Counted from the first letter of the stretch, positions 1 to 6,835 are shown. The stretch is 19,818 bases of DNA from Candidatus Moraniibacteriota bacterium (GCA_027031945.1 JALVPE010000009.1:1-19818), one strand, 5' to 3'. Notes: generated by a model from the sequence alone, not told the origin. Numbers and translations: made by a program.

Positions 1-148
1 TGTAATGCTGATGCTATTTGTAACTTTCCTGCATTTATACTTGAAGATTATTACAAACCGCTTACTGATTTTTTTGATTGTGTTTTTTTAAAAGAAAAAG
101 TGTCCTATAATGTATTGACTTATTACCCTTTATTATTCATAATTAACT
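1..148. other. Window edge without a supported gene
   Basis: The plus strand is open in frame 1 from base 1 to a TAA at 208-210 (about 69 codons, beginning CNADAICNFPAFILEDYYKP). It could be the 3' end of a gene entering from outside, but it would overlap the 3' end of the GDPD gene by 62 nt and its last third looks like random AT-rich translation. I leave it uncalled. Confidence 0.3.
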
Positions 149-892
149 TTAATTATTTATATATGGATTACCATCAAAAAATACATTGTCTATATCATTT
201 TTTATTCTAATATACTCACTGTGATTCTTAATAGCATAAGTCAAAATTGGTTTTTTGTATTTTTTGGCACTATGCGCAGGAAAACTATTAGGTAACATTT
301 GAGCACGAATTGCAAAAAAATCCGGTTTATTATTACTTATAAGCCACCCTATATGTAAAGACACACGTTTTATCCATGAAACAACAAGATTATCATTTTT
401 AAAATCTGTAAAATTTTGTCCACGAATTATTTCCGGTTTATTTTTACTAAACCATCTTACCACGAAAGGATTAAAAGAGGATATAGCGAATTCTCCATTA
501 TATTTTTTTAACGCAGAGGCAACTTTTTCACAAATTTCAAAATTAAAATATGATTTACTTTTTATTTCTATAACAATTGGCACTATTTTATCTACCAAAT
601 TTAACACATCTTCCAAAAGCAATATTCTTTGATTTGAATTGCCTAAAGTTAAATTTTGTATATTGCTACACTTCATTTCAGACACTATGCCGTTCACTCC
701 TGTCATACGGTCCAATGTCCAATCGTGAAAAACTACTAATTTACCATCAATAGTAAGTTGAACATCCAATTCTATGGGGTAACCAGCATCAATTGCTCTA
801 GAAAAAGCAATAAGGGAGTTTTCTGCAACATCTCCATCATGTAATCCACGATGTGCTATTGGTTTTTGTGTCAAAAAATTTATATTTCTCAT
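149..892 (-). CDS. Glycerophosphodiester phosphodiesterase family protein (GDPD)
   Basis: 247 aa. GDPD enzymes hydrolyse glycerophosphodiesters to glycerol-3-phosphate and an alcohol, using a TIM-barrel fold and a divalent metal. The N-terminal signature is visible: AHRG (H14, R15), an AENS form of the usual PENT motif, the metal-ligand pair E41/D43 in IELDVQLTIDG, and the second catalytic His in VVFHD (H56). A mid-protein VIEIKSK segment fits the third barrel strand of the family. The length is normal for a minimal cytoplasmic form, and no signal peptide is seen. Its ATG overlaps the TGA of the upstream 67-aa membrane protein gene by 4 nt (ATGA), so the two are almost certainly translationally coupled. 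Substrate is unknown; small host-associated bacteria may use it for lipid salvage, which is inference. The family call is firm. Confidence 0.93.
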   Translation of the reverse strand: MRNINFLTQKPIAHRGLHDGDVAENSLIAFSRAIDAGYPIELDVQLTIDGKLVVFHDWTLDRMTGVNGIVSEMKCSNIQNLTLGNSNQRILLLEDVLNLVDKIVPIVIEIKSKSYFNFEICEKVASALKKYNGEFAISSFNPFVVRWFSKNKPEIIRGQNFTDFKNDNLVVSWIKRVSLHIGWLISNNKPDFFAIRAQMLPNSFPAHSAKKYKKPILTYAIKNHSEYIRIKNDIDNVFFDGNPYINN

Positions 893-1092
893 AATAAACC
901 ACTATAAGCATCTCCCATAACATGCAAAAACCATGGAATAATAAAAATCAATCCAATAAGTGGCAAAATGAATGTTACCACTGAAGCAATAGCTGTTGCC
1001 AAAAATATTTTGCGAATCTGTTCAACGCTTTTATATATCGCATTTATTTTTACATCTTGTTCTTCTAACTTTTGTAATATCTTTTCTTCCAT
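889..1092 (-). CDS. Small membrane protein, unknown function
   Basis: 67 aa. Residues 1-27 are charged and helical (EEKILQKLEEQDVKINAIYK), typical of a short coiled coil. They are followed by a long hydrophobic stretch from about residue 30 to 57 that could make one long or two tightly packed membrane helices. The stop codon overlaps the start of the GDPD gene by 4 nt, so the two form an operon with this gene first. A good -10 (TATAAT on the minus strand, 1110-1115) lies only 17 nt upstream of the ATG, so the mRNA leader would be about 10 nt, and no Shine-Dalgarno is seen. The -35 position falls inside the perfect palindrome 1121-1146. I do not recognise a named family. It may recruit the phosphodiesterase to the membrane, but this is only suggested by the coupling. 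Confidence 0.75.
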   Translation of the reverse strand: MEEKILQKLEEQDVKINAIYKSVEQIRKIFLATAIASVVTFILPLIGLIFIIPWFLHVMGDAYSGLL

Positions 1093-1120
1093 AAATTTTT
1101 AATTAATATATTATACCTAC

Positions 1121-1146
1121 ACTACGATACTACGTAGTATCGTAGT
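1121..1146. repeat. Perfect 26-bp palindrome between nth and the 67-aa gene
   Basis: Two 13-bp arms (ACTACGATACTAC and its exact complement) meet with no loop. It lies in the 57-bp gap between the nth stop codon and the next gene of the same strand. It has no U-run after it, so it is not a classical intrinsic terminator. On the minus strand a TATAAT box follows five bases later. Confidence 0.85.
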
Positions 1147-1149
1147 GAG

Positions 1150-1776
1150 TTAAATGTTTTTTGCGCATATTTTATTTAATACACATTCATCACATTTTGG
1201 TTTGCGTATGCATATTTTTCTTCCGTGTGTTATACAATATTCATTCCACTCCAGATAATTTTTTGGTTCTATAATTTTGCTCAACTCCCTACTCATTACA
1301 GTAGGCGACTTGGCGTTACTTAAACCAAATCTTTTTGATAATCGAAAAACATGAGTATCAACTGCCAGTCCTTCATACTTTCCATATGCCTTTGCCAATA
1401 CTAAATATGCGGTTTTATGTGATACTCCTCGCAATTTTAGCAAATCTTCTAACTTATCTGGCACTTTTCCTCCAAATTCAGTCTCAATAATTTTACCATT
1501 TTCTTTTAAAGCTCGGGCTTTTGATTTATAAAAACCTGTAGAATACACTTCTTTTTCTAACTCACCAATATCAGCATTTGCATAGTCACTAGCCGTTTTG
1601 TATTTTTGAAATAATTCTTTGGTAACCATATTAACTCGCTCATCAGTACATTGTGCAGATAGAATAATACCAACCAATAATTCCAATTTATTGCTCCACC
1701 GGATAAACGGTCCAACTGTCTTATATTCTTTTTTAAGTAATTGTAAAATTTTTTTAGCTTTTTCTTTTTTCGTCAT
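1150..1776 (-). CDS. nth: Endonuclease III (base-excision repair DNA glycosylase/AP lyase)
   Basis: 208 aa, normal length for the family. It removes oxidised pyrimidines from DNA and nicks the abasic site. The helix-hairpin-helix LRGVSHKTA carries the catalytic Lys (K121), and VDTHVFRL carries the catalytic Asp (D140). The C-terminal iron-sulphur cluster ligands are C189, C195, C198 and C204. The first spacing is C-x5-C, one residue shorter than the C-x6-C-x2-C-x5-C of the E. coli and Bacillus enzymes; I checked this by translating the bases. The start at 1776 gives MTKKEKAKK, which fits family N-termini; no Shine-Dalgarno precedes it. It is transcribed divergently from the orphan gene at 1906, and the two share a roughly 130-bp promoter region. 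Function call is very secure. Confidence 0.96.
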   Translation of the reverse strand: MTKKEKAKKILQLLKKEYKTVGPFIRWSNKLELLVGIILSAQCTDERVNMVTKELFQKYKTASDYANADIGELEKEVYSTGFYKSKARALKENGKIIETEFGGKVPDKLEDLLKLRGVSHKTAYLVLAKAYGKYEGLAVDTHVFRLSKRFGLSNAKSPTVMSRELSKIIEPKNYLEWNEYCITHGRKICIRKPKCDECVLNKICAKNI

Positions 1777-1804
1777 ACATTAATTGTTGCATAAAAATGT
1801 TGTA

Positions 1805-1833
1805 TTGACAAAGCCACTGTACACTGTTATGAT
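1805..1833 (+). promoter_or_regulatory. Strong sigma70-type promoter with extended -10, driving 1906-2964
   Basis: A perfect TTGACA (1805-1810), a 17-nt spacer and TATGAT (1828-1833) with an extended -10 TG at 1825-1826. The direct repeat CACTGTACACTGT spans the spacer, and CTGT/ACAG flank the -10, so an operator is possible but unproven. Transcription would begin near 1840, giving a leader of about 65 nt before the Shine-Dalgarno of the 168-aa gene. Confidence 0.8.
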
Positions 1834-1905
1834 ACAGCACTGTTTTAAATAGCAGTTTAATTTATGTTTTTTAACAATCTCTCAACATTTTAAAGGAGAA
1901 TGCAA

Positions 1906-2412
1906 ATGTCTAGTGAAAATCCTGCACCTACACCAATTCAATTAACCGCTATAGCTCTTGTCGTACTTGGTATTATTTTTGCCATTTGGCAATATATAAT
2001 TCCACACTTTATTACAAAATCACGTGTTGAAGAAGCTGCACGCATTGCCAGAGCACGAGATTTGAAAACTGGATACTGTTTCGAGGATTGCCTTGACTGG
2101 TGGAAAAATCCGATCTGCGTAAAACGTGATGTAGCCGAAAATGAAAGAGCCATTGGTTATATGGCAATTTCTGCAGGAAGAGATGGTAAATTTGGTACAG
2201 ACGATGACTACCAAAACGTCAAAATTGACCTGAATAAATCCAAAATAATTGGAGAGTATATTGGAAAGAGAGCTCGACGAGGCTTTGAAGGATTTGTAGA
2301 TGGTGTCCGCACACCCGACAAGTTCAAAGATAAAGAAGGAACAGACGGAAGTCCTAGAAAGCCAGACGAAAAACGTGACTGGCATTTCTGGAAACATCAC
2401 GATAATAACTAA
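1906..2412 (+). CDS. Membrane-anchored protein with an Asp/Gly-rich DGxxGTDDD loop, unknown function
   Basis: 168 aa. The start at ATG 1906 is chosen because AAGGAG at 1893-1898 sits 7 nt before it; the in-frame ATG at 1900 would lie immediately against that site. Residues about 10-33 form one membrane helix (LTAIALVVLGIIFAIW), preceded by a short polar N-terminus. After it come a charged helix and a Cys-containing stretch (CFEDCLDWWKNPIC). Next is SAGRDGKFGTDDDY, a motif common in type II secretion pseudopilins of the GspG type and in other secreted proteins, where the acidic loop often binds calcium. The C-terminus is strongly charged. There is no prepilin peptidase site (no G/F-T-x-x-E before the helix), so this is not an obvious pilin. 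It is followed 15 nt later by the coiled-coil gene, as one operon. No close family is recognised. Confidence 0.75.
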   Translation: MSSENPAPTPIQLTAIALVVLGIIFAIWQYIIPHFITKSRVEEAARIARARDLKTGYCFEDCLDWWKNPICVKRDVAENERAIGYMAISAGRDGKFGTDDDYQNVKIDLNKSKIIGEYIGKRARRGFEGFVDGVRTPDKFKDKEGTDGSPRKPDEKRDWHFWKHHDNN

Positions 2413-2427
2413 AGGAGGTATTAAAAA

Positions 2428-2964
2428 ATGCCTATACAAAACGAGAAAGAATCGTTGCAAAAATTATTTACCTGCATTGGATTTGATATTGAATCTCCTG
2501 CGCTTGATTTGGCATTGGACTTAATTGCAATACAAATGCACAGCAGCAATGTAGAAACAGAATCTTTAATCCACGGACATGCCACTGTTGTGCTTGAAAA
2601 AGCTGCTAAAATACAACGATTAGAAGCATCCATTGAAAACTTGCAATCGACTCTTGATGATACAGGCGAAGAATTTCTCATTGCACAACAACAAATTAAG
2701 TCTCAAATAAAGGAACTCCTGAAAAAAGACCTAAGATGCGATCAATATGAAGTTGAATTGCGCCGATTAAAAGAAAAAAATGCGCAAGCTTACAAATTAC
2801 TTGGGCAAATACATCATGAGATTACTACACGCAAGAAAAAAATGCGTATAGCAGAGTATGATACTATGTTAGATGACATAGTGAAATGTATAAACGGCAT
2901 TATGCCAAAACAATCAAAAAAAGAAAAATTTCATGGAATTCCTTATAGAAAAAGGAAACTGTAA
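2428..2964 (+). CDS. Coiled-coil protein, unknown function
   Basis: 178 aa, starting at an ATG with a full AAAGGAGG Shine-Dalgarno at 2411-2418, 9 nt away. Residues 1-45 are mixed and helical. From about 50 to 140 the protein is a long heptad-rich region (IQRLEASIENLQSTLDD, then ELLKKDL and VELRRLKEKN), and the C-terminus is very basic (KKEKFHGIPYRKRKL). No signal peptide or membrane helix is seen, so it should be cytoplasmic, perhaps binding a nucleic acid or an acidic partner through the basic tail; that is inference. It is the second gene of a two-gene plus-strand operon with the membrane-anchored 168-aa protein. The operon ends in a clear terminator at 2976-3010. I do not recognise a family. 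Confidence 0.75.
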   Translation: MPIQNEKESLQKLFTCIGFDIESPALDLALDLIAIQMHSSNVETESLIHGHATVVLEKAAKIQRLEASIENLQSTLDDTGEEFLIAQQQIKSQIKELLKKDLRCDQYEVELRRLKEKNAQAYKLLGQIHHEITTRKKKMRIAEYDTMLDDIVKCINGIMPKQSKKEKFHGIPYRKRKL

Positions 2965-2975
2965 GAAATTATATG

Positions 2976-3010
2976 CCAACCATAGAAATATTTTATGGTT
3001 GGTTTTTATT
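2976..3010 (+). terminator. Rho-independent terminator of the 1906-2964 operon
   Basis: An 8-bp stem, CCAACCAT (2976-2983) with ATGGTTGG (2995-3002), an AT-rich loop, and then a run of T (TTTTTATTTAT). It starts 12 nt after the coiled-coil gene's stop codon. Confidence 0.88.
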
Positions 3011-3115
3011 TATCTAAATTTCTAAAAATTAGTTTATGATTTAAACATCAAAGAGAAAGAAAATTTTTACATTAAGAAATAACTATCTTACATTTTTTTA
3101 TCATATAATTTAATA

Positions 3116-4804
3116 TTACCAACTTCCGCCACCGCCTCCACCAAATCCACCACCTGATCCACCTCCACTAAATCCACTGCCTCCCGAACCTGCAGAAGAA
3201 GGACTTGATGAAACTGCCGAAGATGCTGTATCACCAAATGAGCTTAAACTATCAGCGAGTACCACAGAACTAAATGCCTGACCAGTCGCATCTTGATACC
3301 AATCCGGTTGCTCATTGTAAATATCTTTGAATTGCTCCGCCCATTCTCTTTCCACACCAAAAACCATTGCATAAGGTAACAGTTTTTCAAAACGTTCAGG
3401 GTTCTTTTCTGGTGCATTATGAAATTTTATTCTATCTTTTTCTGCGGTTTCCAAATATAATTTTAATCCCAATAATTTTTCTTTCATTTCTACACCAGAT
3501 TTTGTTCTGTGACCCATAATAATTGCAAAAACAATCAACATTACAAAATTAATTATTGCAACAACAATAGCAATTCCTCCAAAAAATGCTGTCAAAACAC
3601 CCAAAACAATTGACTGCAATATTGCAACAATCATAAACATAGCGCCTCTATAATCCGATTCTTTTGGCAAAAAACCCTTTTCTTTAATTTGTTCTAATGT
3701 TTTACTTTGTAATTTATCAACTTTTGTGTAGAATTTATCTTCCAAATCATCAGTTGTTACTACACCCTCCTTACCATAAGAAAATAGATATTGTAATAAA
3801 TCCTTTTCCTCATCACTTAAAGTTTTTTGATTTTTTTTATCATCATCTACTTTATAAAAAGTATATTTAGTACTTTTAAAAACTGTTCCAACTTCTTCCT
3901 GTTTTATCTTAATATACCCCTTAACAGCTAATTGAATTATCATTGCTGATATATCCTTTGTCTTTAATCCATTATTTATAACTGCACTAACCTCAGCAAC
4001 CGACAAATTTTCTGGTACATCATAATAAGGTACGATTGTTCCACTTCCCTGAGGATCTCTACCGTATTTCCACCATGTATTAAATGCCCACACAAATACA
4101 ACAATAGGCAAAAATGCAATCCAATTATCTACCAAAAAACCTATTATTTTTTGAACAAAACTAGGTTTATATACAACTCCCTTTACTAACCCAACCACAA
4201 TAGTTGAATCTTCACCGGAAACTACAGTGTTAAAATTAAACGAAGCATGCATATCATCTTGTGAAACAATAATGCATTCCCTCACACTTCCATAACTTCC
4301 TTGAAAACATTTTAATTTTGTGTTACCAGGTGAACTAACATCCGCAGTAACATTCATCATATCTACTGGCCAATCACTACCTGTAACATTCCAATAAAAT
4401 TCATCATGGTCTTCAAAATAATTAATAGCTCCTTTTACATTATATTTTATTTTATAAGTATGTTTACCTGTAATAGTCCTGTCAGCATCTCCTATTTTTA
4501 TTTCCAAGTCTTTACCTTTTTTATTTATTTTATAATTTGCTTCATTACCATCAACAAATACTTCTACATCTGCAATTTTGATAGTCCTCATACCAATATC
4601 AGTTTTGTATTTAATTGGAATAGTACGAAATATTCCATGTCTCTGCGCATCTCCAAAATCATAAACAATATTTTCTTCAATATTCACGCTTGCGTCTGTA
4701 TTAATTGTAATATCACTATAAAAAGATAATATGCTTTCCGCATATACATATCGTGCAGAAAATACACAAAAAATAATAATGACGCTAAAGATAATTTTTT
4801 TCAT
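3116..4804 (-). CDS. DUF2207 family membrane protein
   Basis: 562 aa. A cleavable-looking signal peptide covers residues 1-22 (KKIIFSVIIIFCVFSARYVYA). An extracytoplasmic beta-rich DUF2207 domain follows to about residue 215, including the typical IVYDFGDAQRHGIFRTIPI segment. A membrane helix lies near 228-247, and then a cytoplasmic winged-helix-like region (LSVAEVSAVINNGLKTKDI). Two more helices lie at about 395-440, and the tail ends in a Gly/Ser-rich run finishing GGGGGGSW, as is common in this family. The biochemical role of DUF2207 proteins is not established; the Gly-rich end suggests flexible contact with a partner. A TATAAT box at 4832-4837 (minus strand) would give a leader of about 20 nt without a Shine-Dalgarno. 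It appears to be transcribed alone, downstream of uvrC and a 36-bp palindrome. Confidence 0.9.
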   Translation of the reverse strand: MKKIIFSVIIIFCVFSARYVYAESILSFYSDITINTDASVNIEENIVYDFGDAQRHGIFRTIPIKYKTDIGMRTIKIADVEVFVDGNEANYKINKKGKDLEIKIGDADRTITGKHTYKIKYNVKGAINYFEDHDEFYWNVTGSDWPVDMMNVTADVSSPGNTKLKCFQGSYGSVRECIIVSQDDMHASFNFNTVVSGEDSTIVVGLVKGVVYKPSFVQKIIGFLVDNWIAFLPIVVFVWAFNTWWKYGRDPQGSGTIVPYYDVPENLSVAEVSAVINNGLKTKDISAMIIQLAVKGYIKIKQEEVGTVFKSTKYTFYKVDDDKKNQKTLSDEEKDLLQYLFSYGKEGVVTTDDLEDKFYTKVDKLQSKTLEQIKEKGFLPKESDYRGAMFMIVAILQSIVLGVLTAFFGGIAIVVAIINFVMLIVFAIIMGHRTKSGVEMKEKLLGLKLYLETAEKDRIKFHNAPEKNPERFEKLLPYAMVFGVEREWAEQFKDIYNEQPDWYQDATGQAFSSVVLADSLSSFGDTASSAVSSSPSSAGSGGSGFSGGGSGGGFGGGGGGSW

Positions 4805-4840
4805 ATAAACAAGTTATTGATAATTATCTATATTATACAC

Positions 4841-4876
4841 AAAGTCCGACTTATGGTCGACCATAAGTCGGACTTT
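4841..4876. repeat. Perfect 36-bp palindrome between uvrC and the DUF2207 gene
   Basis: Two exact 18-bp arms (AAAGTCCGACTTATGGTC and its complement) with no loop. Its arms are much more GC-rich than the AT-rich surroundings. It lies between the uvrC stop and the DUF2207 start. As RNA it would form a long hairpin, but on the minus strand only three U follow, and a TATAAT box begins four bases after the palindrome. Confidence 0.88.
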
Positions 4877-4911
4877 ATTAATTATCAATTATTTCATTCC
4901 TAATTTATCAT

Positions 4912-6180
4912 TTATAATTCACAATTTGTCATTAAATCCTTGTCCCGTAATTGTTTATGATAATTAATCGCAAATCTATGTGCTTCTTCTCGTAAATTTT
5001 CTATCACAAACTTGTCTTTGATAAATTTATTATCAATATTGATAAGTTCACTTCTATAAATATCTAATTTTTTACGTGTTGGACCCTTTGCTACAGCTAT
5101 AACTGGAATTCTAATATTCAATTTTTGCCACAAATCATCTGCCATATTTATATGTCCTTTACCGCCGTCAAGAATAATTAAATCTGGCACACCCCAGTCT
5201 TCCAAATGATTAAGCCTCCTTGCTAACACCTCTCTCATTGCTCCCACATCATTTATACCGCTCACTGCTTTAATTTTAAATTTTCTATAAGATTTTTTAT
5301 CAGGCATACCACCCGCAAATACAACCATAGATGCTACCATATATTCTCCACTAATATGCGATATATCATAAGCCTCAAAACGTGCATCCGAAGGTCCAAC
5401 CTTCGGAATACCGAAGGTTGGACCTTCGGATTTATTTATAAGTGCAATATCATTAATGTGTTCCAGTGCAAAAATTTGTTTTTTAATTTTGTCAGCTTTT
5501 TCAAATTCCTCTTCTTTGGCATATTTTTTCATATCTCTATTCAAATCTTTGAGAAGTTTTTTCTTTCTGCCAGAGAGAAAAAGTGAAATATTACGCATAT
5601 TTCTTTTATATTCACTCACTGTGATCGCTCCAGTATATGGACCGGGACAGAGTCCAATTTGATATGACAGACAACCTTTTTCACTTTTTTCATTTCTATT
5701 ATGAAACGGAAAAATCTTACGAATAATCTTAAGAGCTATTTGCATTTGATCACGAGAAGTGTATGGACCAAATATTTTTCCTTTTTTATAAATAGGTGTT
5801 TGATATTTTTCTTTATTAAAATCAGTTTTGTGCATTATCAAAACTCTTGGAAATTCCTCGTGTGTAATTACAAAATACGAAAAACTCTTATCATCCTTGC
5901 CCTCAATATTATATTTAGGTTGACATTGTTTAATAAGTTCCGCCTCGAGCAGAAGTGCTTCCAAAACACTATCTGTCTCTACCACTGAGATATCATCAGA
6001 TTCTACAACAAGCTTTTCAATTCTTTGCCCCCTAGTATCTTGTCCACTGAAATATTGTCTAACTCTATCTCTGAGACTAGTAGCCTTTCCTACATACAAA
6101 ATATTTTTTTGCACATCCAAAAACTTGTACACACCAGGTGTTTTGGGAAGTTTTTTAAGTTTTTGTTCAATATTTTTCAT
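4912..6180 (-). CDS. uvrC: Excinuclease ABC subunit C, short form with an in-frame palindromic insertion
   Basis: 422 aa from ATG 6180 (MKNIEQKLKKLPKTPGVYKF), the usual UvrC start; an upstream extension has Cys-rich non-family sequence and was rejected. UvrC makes both cuts around lesions found by UvrA/UvrB. The GIY-YIG nuclease domain covers about residues 10-90 (PGVYKF, ILYVGKATSLRDRVRQYF). A UVR helix pair lies near 207-245 (AKEEEFEKADKIKKQI), and the RNase H-like nuclease domain (YDISH, DGGKGH, LREEAHRFAINYH) runs to the C-terminus. Both catalytic sites look intact. Normal UvrC is about 600 aa; the C-terminal helix-hairpin-helix pair is absent here. In the Cys motif, C170-x7-C178-x3-Y182, the expected third Cys is Tyr. 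Residues about 250-265 (SEGPTFGIPKVGPSDA) are encoded by a palindromic repeat. Confidence 0.95.
   Translation of the reverse strand: MKNIEQKLKKLPKTPGVYKFLDVQKNILYVGKATSLRDRVRQYFSGQDTRGQRIEKLVVESDDISVVETDSVLEALLLEAELIKQCQPKYNIEGKDDKSFSYFVITHEEFPRVLIMHKTDFNKEKYQTPIYKKGKIFGPYTSRDQMQIALKIIRKIFPFHNRNEKSEKGCLSYQIGLCPGPYTGAITVSEYKRNMRNISLFLSGRKKKLLKDLNRDMKKYAKEEEFEKADKIKKQIFALEHINDIALINKSEGPTFGIPKVGPSDARFEAYDISHISGEYMVASMVVFAGGMPDKKSYRKFKIKAVSGINDVGAMREVLARRLNHLEDWGVPDLIILDGGKGHINMADDLWQKLNIRIPVIAVAKGPTRKKLDIYRSELINIDNKFIKDKFVIENLREEAHRFAINYHKQLRDKDLMTNCEL
5386..5431. repeat. Palindromic element inserted in frame inside uvrC
   Basis: Two exact 21-bp arms (5386-5406 and 5411-5431) with a 4-nt loop. 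The core AAGGTCCAACCTTCGG recurs, with one base change and one missing base, in the intergenic element at 7155-7189. It is read through in frame as SEGPTFGIPKVGPSDA, located in the linker between the UVR motif and the nuclease domain of UvrC. This resembles Rickettsia palindromic elements in form. Confidence 0.85.
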
Positions 6181-6269
6181 ATATAATATTGTGCCACAAA
6201 AATTACACTTTGTAACTATATTACAATTACAAACCAAAAAATCAACAATTTTAAATAAAATCTATTTCC

Positions 6270-6309
6270 AAAATTAAAAACAGTAGATTAAAATTTAATC
6301 CACTGTTTT
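6270..6309 (-). terminator. Rho-independent terminator of the 171-aa gene
   Basis: Ten bases after the stop codon at 6320, the minus strand has AAAACAGTGGATTAAA paired with TTTAATCTACTGTTTT (one internal mismatch), followed by TTTTTAATTTT. It separates this gene from uvrC. Confidence 0.82.
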
Positions 6310-6319
6310 GAAAAAAGAT

Positions 6320-6835
6320 CTACTCCAACTTTTGCACAAAAAGAAATCCTATATTGTAATAATCCATAGTCGCTGTGGGATAACTACAACTTGCGGATAA
6401 CACAGGTTTATTTTTGTCATTCCTCAAAATAACAAAATGCATTGGAACTCTGTACTTATCTTGCACAAAATTGTGCATGAAGGTAATAATTGTTATACCA
6501 TTCATTAATGGTATAGTAGTACTGAACCACTCTTTAAAAAACAATAACGCAATTTCTGGATTAATTTTTTCTCTAGGCATCCAACCTAATTGTTCTGCTT
6601 TTCTCGTAATAGAAAACACATCATCTCCTACTCGCGGCTTCACAATAGCCACTTTGTAAATATTTCCATTTGTTGCAACAATATTATTTACTTCCAATAT
6701 TGAGCGAGCTAATGGCGTGACTTCCTTGTCACTAAGTTTACTCAACCAACCATAATCATTACAGTCTGCAAAAGACTGTATAGTAAAATGTGATACTCCA
6801 TCAAACAACAATTCTTCTTCTGACAATATTGACAT
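6320..6835 (-). CDS. Orphan protein of unknown function, 171 aa
   Basis: 171 aa, with an unusually complete set of expression signals for this window: a TTGACA/TATATT promoter, a leader of about 40 nt, an AGGAGG Shine-Dalgarno ending 5 nt before the ATG, and its own terminator. The protein has no signal peptide. It looks soluble and mixed alpha/beta, with an aromatic-rich second half (ALLFFKEWF, ITIITFMHNFVQDKYRVPMHFVILRN) and a C-terminal beta-like stretch (YYNIGFLFVQKLE). I do not recognise any domain. It stands alone between uvrC and uvrA on the same strand, but its own promoter and terminator make a shared repair operon unlikely. The initiation signals resemble those of the plus-strand orphan pair at 1906-2964, not those of uvrA or uvrC. 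Confidence 0.8.
   Translation of the reverse strand: MSILSEEELLFDGVSHFTIQSFADCNDYGWLSKLSDKEVTPLARSILEVNNIVATNGNIYKVAIVKPRVGDDVFSITRKAEQLGWMPREKINPEIALLFFKEWFSTTIPLMNGITIITFMHNFVQDKYRVPMHFVILRNDKNKPVLSASCSYPTATMDYYNIGFLFVQKLE

Noticed and set aside
115..143. Promoter-like TTGACT-17-CATAAT on the plus strand
   Set aside because: No plus-strand gene follows; such matches are expected by chance in this AT-rich sequence.
1..210. Plus-strand open frame that enters from the window edge
   Set aside because: It overlaps the well-supported GDPD gene by 62 nt, and its last third is typical AT-rich noise; there is no way to see its start or a family.
889..892. Possible UGA recoding (as in some CPR lineages)
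   Set aside because: TGA at 889-891 is a sensible stop in an ATGA overlap, Trp is coded by TGG in all genes, and no conserved protein needs reading through TGA.
1938..2681. Minus-strand open frames opposite the 1906 and 2428 genes
   Set aside because: The plus-strand genes have Shine-Dalgarno sites, a promoter and a terminator; the opposite frames have none and no protein-like features.
4406..4729. Plus-strand 107-codon frame rich in Phe/Ile/Tyr
   Set aside because: It is antisense to the DUF2207 gene; the composition is that of AT-rich antisense translation.
6181..6237. N-terminal extension of uvrC (MVCNCNIVTKCNFCGTILY)
   Set aside because: The Cys-rich run looks tempting, but MKNIEQKLKKLPKTPGVYKF is the normal family start and the extension is non-family AT-rich sequence.
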